Shown here piece by piece: positions 6,163 to 11,111 of a stretch of DNA of 11,111 bases; position 1 is the stretch's first letter; every line of letters starts with the position of its first letter. Below the pieces are notes generated by a model. The model was not told where the DNA came from and did not search any database. It worked only from the letters and a program-made list of their open reading frames with translations. The translations under genes were made by a program, and so were the position numbers. The stretch is from Klebsiella pneumoniae (GTDB lineage: Bacteria; Bacteroidota; Bacteroidia; Flavobacteriales; Flavobacteriaceae), in NCBI GenBank assembly GCA_943325355.2, contig CALPPA020000041.1:1-11111 (forward strand), written 5' to 3'.

Positions 6163-6170
6163 TAAATTTG
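6163..6170 (+). promoter_or_regulatory. -7 element of ribF
   Basis: TAAATTTG matches TAnnTTTG exactly, placing the transcript start near 6176 and leaving a leader of about 17 nt. No clear -33 TTG is seen because the upstream spacer consists of the preceding terminator's T-tract. Confidence 0.45.
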
Positions 6171-6192
6171 CAGCATTCTAAAAACAATTCTT

Positions 6193-7134
6193 TTGAAGAT
6201 TTTCAATTCTATAAATGATTTCAGTTGCTCAAAAAAAACAGTGCTCACTCTGGGCACTTTTGACGGAGTACATATTGGTCACAAAAAAATTCTGGAAAGA
6301 GTAACCCAAAATACAGATCCCGACACTTCGGGAGGAAAGTACCAAAGTCTCGTACTTACCTTTTTTCCGCATCCTCGAATGGTTTTACAAGGACAATCAG
6401 ACGTTAAATTACTAAATACTATTTCAGAAAAAATAGACTTATTAGAAATGATGGGAGTTCAAAATCTTGTCATTCATCCGTTTGACGAAAGTTTTTCAAA
6501 ATTAACAGCCCAAGAGTTTGTTAAAACAGTTCTTGTCGATAAGTTCGATATTCAAAAAATAATAATTGGACACGACCATCGCTTTGGCAGAAACCGAACT
6601 GCAAATATTGACGACCTCATCACATTTGGGAAGGAATATGGTTTTGAAGTAGAACAAATTTCCGTTCAAGAAATAAAGGAGGTTTCGATAAGTTCAACTA
6701 AAATAAGGAACGCTCTAACCGAAGGAAATATGGCTTTGGCCAATGAATACTTGGGCTATGACTATTTTTTGACGGGAACTATTTTAAAAGGAAAACAACT
6801 GGGAAGAACCATTGGATTCCCTACTGCAAACCTACAAATTGAAGAAGACTACAAACTAATTCCGCGAAATGGAGCTTATGTTGTAAAAAGCAGTATCAAC
6901 CAGAAAACAGTGTTTGGAATGATGAATATTGGTTACAATCCTACTGTAGGAGAAGGGAATTTATCCGTCGAAATTCATTATTTTGATTTTGAAGCTGATT
7001 TGTATAACCAAAAAATATCGGTTTCAATTCTCGAATACCTTCGCCCTGAACAAAAATTCGACTCGGTTGACTTGTTGAAAACACAATTGGAAAAAGACAA
7101 AGAAACCGCTTTGGACTATATTAAAAGTCTTTAA
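6193..7134 (+). CDS. ribF: Bifunctional riboflavin kinase / FMN adenylyltransferase (FAD synthetase)
   Basis: RibF phosphorylates riboflavin to FMN and adenylates FMN to FAD. The 313-residue length is normal. The N-terminal adenylyltransferase domain (about 1-180) has GTFDGVHIGHKKIL with the HxGH nucleotide site at H27 and H30, HDHRFGRNR, and the late ISSTKIR motif at about 166-172. The riboflavin kinase domain (about 185-313) has GKQLGRTIGFPTANL (200-214), MMNIGYNPTVG, and VEIHYFDFEADLY with the catalytic Glu in the usual strand. The start is a TTG at 6193 giving MKIFNSINDF; no ATG precedes the first motif, and the family normally has about this many residues before GTFDG, so TTG is the best choice. 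The gene has its own -7 element and is flanked by unrelated genes, so it is probably a single-gene unit. No FMN riboswitch is visible in the short leader. Confidence 0.95.
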   Translation: MKIFNSINDFSCSKKTVLTLGTFDGVHIGHKKILERVTQNTDPDTSGGKYQSLVLTFFPHPRMVLQGQSDVKLLNTISEKIDLLEMMGVQNLVIHPFDESFSKLTAQEFVKTVLVDKFDIQKIIIGHDHRFGRNRTANIDDLITFGKEYGFEVEQISVQEIKEVSISSTKIRNALTEGNMALANEYLGYDYFLTGTILKGKQLGRTIGFPTANLQIEEDYKLIPRNGAYVVKSSINQKTVFGMMNIGYNPTVGEGNLSVEIHYFDFEADLYNQKISVSILEYLRPEQKFDSVDLLKTQLEKDKETALDYIKSL

Positions 7135-7203
7135 TAGGTGTTTTTGGATTACTAACTTATCCTTTTAAAATTAAAGCTGAATTCTTATTTTCAACAGAAC
7201 AAC

Positions 7204-7235
7204 TTTGCTTGATTGGAACAATTTAACTACTTTTG
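7204..7235 (+). promoter_or_regulatory. Promoter of bioB
   Basis: TTTG at 7204-7207, a 20-nt spacer and TACTTTTG at 7228-7235 match the Bacteroidetes TTTG-N19-21-TAnnTTTG promoter without mismatch, the best example in the window. The start point near 7240 leaves a leader of about 17 nt. The T-T-G of the -7 element is also the earliest possible start codon of the frame, which is therefore ruled out. Confidence 0.72.
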
Positions 7236-7256
7236 AAACATCAAAAAATCAAATCG

Positions 7257-8342
7257 ATGAGCATCACAAAACACAATTGGACAAAAGACGCTATTATAGC
7301 AATTTATACTAAACCTATGATGGATTTGCTTTACGAAGCGGCCACTATTCATAGAGAACATCACGATCCAAATGTGGTGCAAGTATCCACTTTATTGTCA
7401 ATAAAAACTGGTGGCTGCTCAGAAGATTGCGGCTATTGCCCTCAAGCAAAACGATATCATACTTCTATCAAAACTAATGATTTAATGACCGTAAGCGAGG
7501 TCAAAGAGCAAGCGGAACAAGCCAAATCAAGTGGCTCATCACGCGTTTGTATGGGAGCAGCTTGGAGAAATGTAAAAGACGGCGATGAATTTGACCAAGT
7601 GCTCGAAATGGTTCGTACCATCAACAAAATGGATATGGAAGTGTGTTGTACCCTTGGAATGATTACCGAAAATCAAGCCAATCGATTGGCAGAAGCCGGT
7701 TTGTACGCGTACAACCACAATATTGATACTTCCGAAGAATATTATAAAGAAGTAATTTCGACACGTGGTTTTGAAGACCGTTTGCAAACCATCAATAACG
7801 TCCGAAAAACAAATATCACCGTTTGTAGTGGTGGAATTATCGGAATGGGTGAAAGTATCGATGACCGAGCAGGAATGCTAGTGGCGCTTTCTACCCTGAA
7901 TCCACAACCAGAATCCGTTCCTATAAATGCATTGGTTCCCGTTGAAGGAACGCCTCTCGAAGAACAACAACCAGTTGAAATCTGGGAAATGATCCGAATG
8001 GTGGCCACCACCAGAATTGTTATGCCTGAAACCCAAGTAAGATTATCGGCTGGAAGAATAAATATGAGTCGCGAAGGTCAAGCAATGTGTTTTTTGGCTG
8101 GAGCCAATTCTATTTTTTCAGGTGATAAATTACTTACAACTCCTAATAACGATGTAAATGAGGATATGAAAATGTTCGAAATTTTAGGATTAAAAAACCA
8201 ACAGCCTTTTGCCAAGGTGTATCAACGCGAAACGGTTGAAGCAGTTGATTCTAAATTTGCTCCGCTTGGCGAAAAACCAAAATGGACAAGACCAGGACAC
8301 AAGATTGAAAGAAATTTAGAAGCCACAGTGAAAGGGAAATAG
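7257..8342 (+). CDS. bioB: Biotin synthase, radical SAM enzyme
   Basis: BioB inserts sulfur into dethiobiotin to make biotin, the last pathway step. The 361-residue product from ATG 7257 has a TIM-barrel radical SAM core. The 4Fe-4S cluster motif is CSEDCGYC (C54, C58, C61). The ligands expected for the sulfur-donating 2Fe-2S cluster are present: C98 in RVCMGAAWR, C130 in EVCCTLG, C190 in TVCSGGIIGMGE and R262 in VRLSAGR. The tail TRPGHKIERNLEA is typical. The frame is open to a TTG at 7233, which would add MKHQKIKS, but that codon is part of the -7 element. No other bio gene is adjacent, so the remaining pathway genes must lie elsewhere or biotin precursors are imported. No BirA operator-like palindrome is evident at the promoter. 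The gene ends at a terminator shared with the convergent gene. Confidence 0.97.
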   Translation: MSITKHNWTKDAIIAIYTKPMMDLLYEAATIHREHHDPNVVQVSTLLSIKTGGCSEDCGYCPQAKRYHTSIKTNDLMTVSEVKEQAEQAKSSGSSRVCMGAAWRNVKDGDEFDQVLEMVRTINKMDMEVCCTLGMITENQANRLAEAGLYAYNHNIDTSEEYYKEVISTRGFEDRLQTINNVRKTNITVCSGGIIGMGESIDDRAGMLVALSTLNPQPESVPINALVPVEGTPLEEQQPVEIWEMIRMVATTRIVMPETQVRLSAGRINMSREGQAMCFLAGANSIFSGDKLLTTPNNDVNEDMKMFEILGLKNQQPFAKVYQRETVEAVDSKFAPLGEKPKWTRPGHKIERNLEATVKGK

Positions 8343-8387
8343 ACGCAATAACATTGTCATTTAAACAAATTATTTAGTCATACAAAT

Positions 8388-8431
8388 AAAAATCCCGCTA
8401 CTATCAGTTTTTGATAATAGCGGGATTTTTT
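8388..8431. terminator. Bidirectional terminator between bioB and the convergent surface-protein gene
   Basis: AAAAATCCCGCTA (8388-8400) pairs with TAGCGGGATTTTT (8418-8430), extended by TATCA/TGATA across a C·A mismatch, with a GTTTT loop. Both arms end in A/T runs, so it can stop bioB from the left and the minus-strand gene from the right. Confidence 0.92.
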
Positions 8432-8447
8432 GTTGAAATGTATTGCG

Positions 8448-11111
8448 TTAATAAATAACTTTATCAGTAACTGTATTGCCGTTTTGTAAACTTGTTTTGA
8501 CAATCAAGGCTTGATGACTAGATATGAAATCAGACAACAAGAGTTCGTTGTTATTTACTTTATTTTTTTGATAAATTTGTCTTCCCAGTAAATCGAAGAT
8601 AGTTACTTTATCTATCGTTTCGGTAATGGAATTGATTTGTATTTTTTGGTTTTTGATGGATATTAGAACGGTATTTCCCTTAGCATCAAAATCATTTGTT
8701 CCTAAAGTTTTATTCGTATAACGCAGTACAAAACGATTATCGAATGTGCCTGCTGCAGTATTGAAAGTATAATTTCCTTCCTTAAGATTAAACACTTTAT
8801 TCGTTAATTTATCTTCAATAAATACGTTTTGGTTGTTTAACAAACCATCGGTTTGAGCTATAGTAATGGTAAAATCCCCATTAATTTTGGCACGATAGCC
8901 TAATGGCACTTCATCATTTTCATCGAATGGCAAAGCGCGGCCTTGAATTACTAAATTCTTATTTTGGTTGATACTATAAAAATCGACATATTCATTGCCA
9001 TCAAAACTTTCGCCATCAAAACGACTTTCGTGTTCATTTGTAGCATTGGTAATATAACCTATTAAAGTTTGTTTGAAAGCACCTTGGGTATTGGATAAAT
9101 TCAACCAAACTCGATGTTTTTCTATTGTTGATACTGATTTTGTATTAGGATTTTTAGTTTTGAAAAACTGATTGTTATTCTTAACCCCTGCTATTTCTCC
9201 TGCCAATCGAATAGTATTGTTGAATACAATAGAACTTCCAACTGGGATTGTAGCTTGACTAGAAGCAAAAAATCCTTGACCAGCAGCAATTTTACCTGAC
9301 GGAATGCTAGTGTTTGACCCAGGACTTGCAGCCTTAGATGTTGATGAACCCGGATCGTATGCGCCAACTCCGCCAACTCCGTTATAAGTTGCATAGTCGT
9401 CTGAAGTGTATGCTAAAGCTCCAGATCCGGCAGTTGAAGCAATATTATTTCTATCTTGTAAAGTTGTATTGTGTGTCCAGAAATATAATGTTCCACTTAG
9501 AACTGCTGCATTGTCCTGTAAAAATTTATCCGCATCAATAGCTGATGGGTATGGATTGCCCAAAAGATATGATTTATTTTCAAAAATATTTGAAAGTGTG
9601 ATCGTACCATTATTTGGCACTCCAGTAAACGTTGCTAGATAAGTTTCTGGTGGGGTTATGACTTTTGGTCCACCGATACTATATCCTAAACCTGGAGCCA
9701 TTGTGTTTCCAGATGATTCTTGTTGCCAACCTTCGTCTGTAGCAGTGGCTTGATAGGAATAAAACATACTTGGTAACGTATTTGGCGATAAATTGAACAT
9801 TGTTTGACCAGATACAGGAGAAGACCAATAGGTATAATCTGTGCTAATTACATTAGTATTTGTTCTTCTCAGGTATTTTATATTTCCTGAATTCGGTACA
9901 TTATTAATTTGGACTAAACTCGCTGAACTAATGGGGTTTGCCCCAAAGGTATTGTCGTAATCAAAGGTCAAAGTTCCCGTTCCCAAGACCGTAACTGCAT
10001 TTGAAATAGTTAAAGTATGTGGAGCATTAATTGTAACATTCACCCCTGTATTCACTTGGCAAGAGCAACCTGATACATCTGTAGGAGAAGAATACCCCGC
10101 CGCAAAAATTAATGCTTGGGAACTATTTGGTGGCCCATTATTCCAACTACCATTCCAAGTATTAACGGCAGGATTGATAACCACATTTGCAGTTGCGGAT
10201 GAAGTACACGTTCCATTTGAAACTGTAAAATTATAAGTTCCTGCAGCAAGTCCAGAAATAGTCATTGTTGTTCCAGTAATGGTATAAGTTCCAGAGGTTA
10301 TTCCTGTTTGATTTAGGGTTCCAGAAGCTGGCAAGCCATTCAAAACAACGCTTCCTGTTGTGGTTGTGCAAGTAGGTTGGGTATTTGTTACGAGAGTCGG
10401 AACTGATGGGGTTGCATTAACTGTCAGCAAAACCGAATTTGAATTGGTTCGACAACCGCTGCTTGATCTCACAATACATCTCACTCTATAACCATTATAG
10501 CTTGCAGGAATGTTAGTGAGTGTTATTGTAGCCAAATTATGGCCTGAAATACCAGAAAGCGCATTGGTTTTTGTCCAATTGACACCAGCATCTGTAGAAT
10601 ATTGCCATTGATAGGTTGGGCTTGACGCTGAAGTTATCACCCCAAAACTTCCTCCTGAATTTTCACAAATAGGCAAAGCGGTAGGTTGTGACGTTATGAC
10701 TGGTGGTGTACAACTGTTGTTTACAGTGCCAGATGTAGCCGCAAAATAGGTGTTATTACTATTTGTTGCTAATGAGGAAGTTGATCCCCAAGAACCGGGA
10801 ACTGTACCTTCGCCACCTAATGTTAGTGTACCTGCAGTATGATTAAAAGTTCTTAGATTAGCAATTAAACCTGTATTTATAGAAAAATTACTATTAATAG
10901 TCGTTCGTCTAATAAATATTTTAGTACCTGACCCCGAAAGTATTAAATTATTATATGTATAAATTCCAATATTTTGATTTCCGCTATTATTATAATTTAT
11001 AGTACCCGTAGATGGTATTATTCTTCCGCCAGTAATTGCTCCTCCAACATTCAAAGTGCCAGCACCACTAAAAGTAATATCATTTCTAGCCGCAGTACCT
11101 GCCATTACTAT
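8448..11111 (-). CDS. Large surface or secreted protein with T9SS type C (ChiA-like) signal, N-terminus missing
   Basis: The minus-strand frame is open from the window edge to the stop at 8448-8450, more than 885 residues. The Met at 11105 is preceded by in-frame sense codons and no signal peptide follows it, so the true start lies outside. Numbered from that Met: residues 1-130 are Gly/Thr/Asn-rich repeats of the parallel-beta kind (TLNVGGAIT, NNLILSGSG, GTLTLGG). About 134-231 is an Ig-like domain with YQWQYSTDAGVNW and two Cys. About 232-312 is a second beta repeat with SGLAAGTYNFTVSNGTCTS. From about 313 comes a long module common in flavobacterial exported proteins (WNGSWNNGPPNSSQALIF, YWSSPVSGQTM, LLGNPYPSAIDADKFL, AGQGFF). 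The last 80 or so residues, with VTIFDLLGRQIYQKNKV and LIVKTSLQNG...KVIY, match the type C sorting signal. No catalytic motif is visible, so adhesion or a structural surface role is inferred. Confidence 0.88.
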   Translation of the reverse strand: MVMAGTAARNDITFSGAGTLNVGGAITGGRIIPSTGTINYNNSGNQNIGIYTYNNLILSGSGTKIFIRRTTINSNFSINTGLIANLRTFNHTAGTLTLGGEGTVPGSWGSTSSLATNSNNTYFAATSGTVNNSCTPPVITSQPTALPICENSGGSFGVITSASSPTYQWQYSTDAGVNWTKTNALSGISGHNLATITLTNIPASYNGYRVRCIVRSSSGCRTNSNSVLLTVNATPSVPTLVTNTQPTCTTTTGSVVLNGLPASGTLNQTGITSGTYTITGTTMTISGLAAGTYNFTVSNGTCTSSATANVVINPAVNTWNGSWNNGPPNSSQALIFAAGYSSPTDVSGCSCQVNTGVNVTINAPHTLTISNAVTVLGTGTLTFDYDNTFGANPISSASLVQINNVPNSGNIKYLRRTNTNVISTDYTYWSSPVSGQTMFNLSPNTLPSMFYSYQATATDEGWQQESSGNTMAPGLGYSIGGPKVITPPETYLATFTGVPNNGTITLSNIFENKSYLLGNPYPSAIDADKFLQDNAAVLSGTLYFWTHNTTLQDRNNIASTAGSGALAYTSDDYATYNGVGGVGAYDPGSSTSKAASPGSNTSIPSGKIAAGQGFFASSQATIPVGSSIVFNNTIRLAGEIAGVKNNNQFFKTKNPNTKSVSTIEKHRVWLNLSNTQGAFKQTLIGYITNATNEHESRFDGESFDGNEYVDFYSINQNKNLVIQGRALPFDENDEVPLGYRAKINGDFTITIAQTDGLLNNQNVFIEDKLTNKVFNLKEGNYTFNTAAGTFDNRFVLRYTNKTLGTNDFDAKGNTVLISIKNQKIQINSITETIDKVTIFDLLGRQIYQKNKVNNNELLLSDFISSHQALIVKTSLQNGNTVTDKVIY

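Noticed and set aside
8344-8448. 8-bp inverted repeat ACGCAATA/TATTGCGT flanking the bidirectional terminator
   Set aside because: It is short and 90 bp apart, with no mobile gene or target duplication; chance is likely.
9191-9642. Several overlapping short frames within the large surface-protein gene
   Set aside because: They are low-complexity shadows of the long frame, which has recognisable domains throughout.
1-11111. CRISPR array, insertion sequence, toxin-antitoxin pair or defence system
   Set aside because: I saw no regularly spaced repeats, transposase, or paired small genes with such motifs on either strand.

Overview
The window looks like chromosomal DNA of a Flavobacteriaceae bacterium, most likely Flavobacterium. 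The base composition is AT-rich. At least six candidate promoters carry the Bacteroidetes -7 element TAnnTTTG. Start sites lack Shine-Dalgarno sequences. Two large secreted proteins end in type IX secretion (T9SS) sorting domains. The housekeeping proteins (ribose-phosphate pyrophosphokinase, CTC-form L25, Pth with an N-terminal extension, RibF, BioB) resemble their flavobacterial versions. The genus is an inference from these traits, because no database search was possible.

Left part (1-1298). Two small genes lie on the minus strand: a secreted protein cut by the left edge, at about 23% G+C by direct count, and a 73-residue ORF of unknown function at about 45% G+C. Next comes a minus-strand tRNA-Leu(CAA) with its own terminator, an 11-bp tandem repeat just beyond that terminator, and a probable promoter to the right that faces a divergent promoter for prs. 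The composition jump beside a tRNA gene makes the far left the most accessory-looking part of the window.

Middle (1299-8430), all plus strand. It holds prs (PRPP synthesis) followed by rplY (5S rRNA-binding L25/CTC) with a terminator, then a folded intergenic repeat and a 13-bp hairpin. After these come pth (peptidyl-tRNA hydrolase), a secreted M43-family zinc metalloprotease with a T9SS type A signal, ribF (FMN/FAD synthesis) and bioB (biotin synthase). From pth onward each gene has its own candidate -7 element, so this looks like a row of mostly single-gene units rather than one operon. prs, rplY and pth serve nucleotide supply and translation; ribF and bioB make cofactors. Three promoter positions bear on start choice: bioB and the protease should start at ATGs downstream of the longest-ORF starts, and pth appears to be leaderless.

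Right part (8385-11111). A bidirectional terminator separates bioB from a convergent minus-strand gene for a very large cell-surface or secreted protein with a T9SS type C (ChiA-like) signal. Its 5' end lies beyond the window.

I found no convincing undescribed multi-gene system. The items most worth following are the high-G+C orphan ORF and repeat next to tRNA-Leu, the structured tRNA and prs leaders, the intergenic hairpin repeat, and the leaderless pth.
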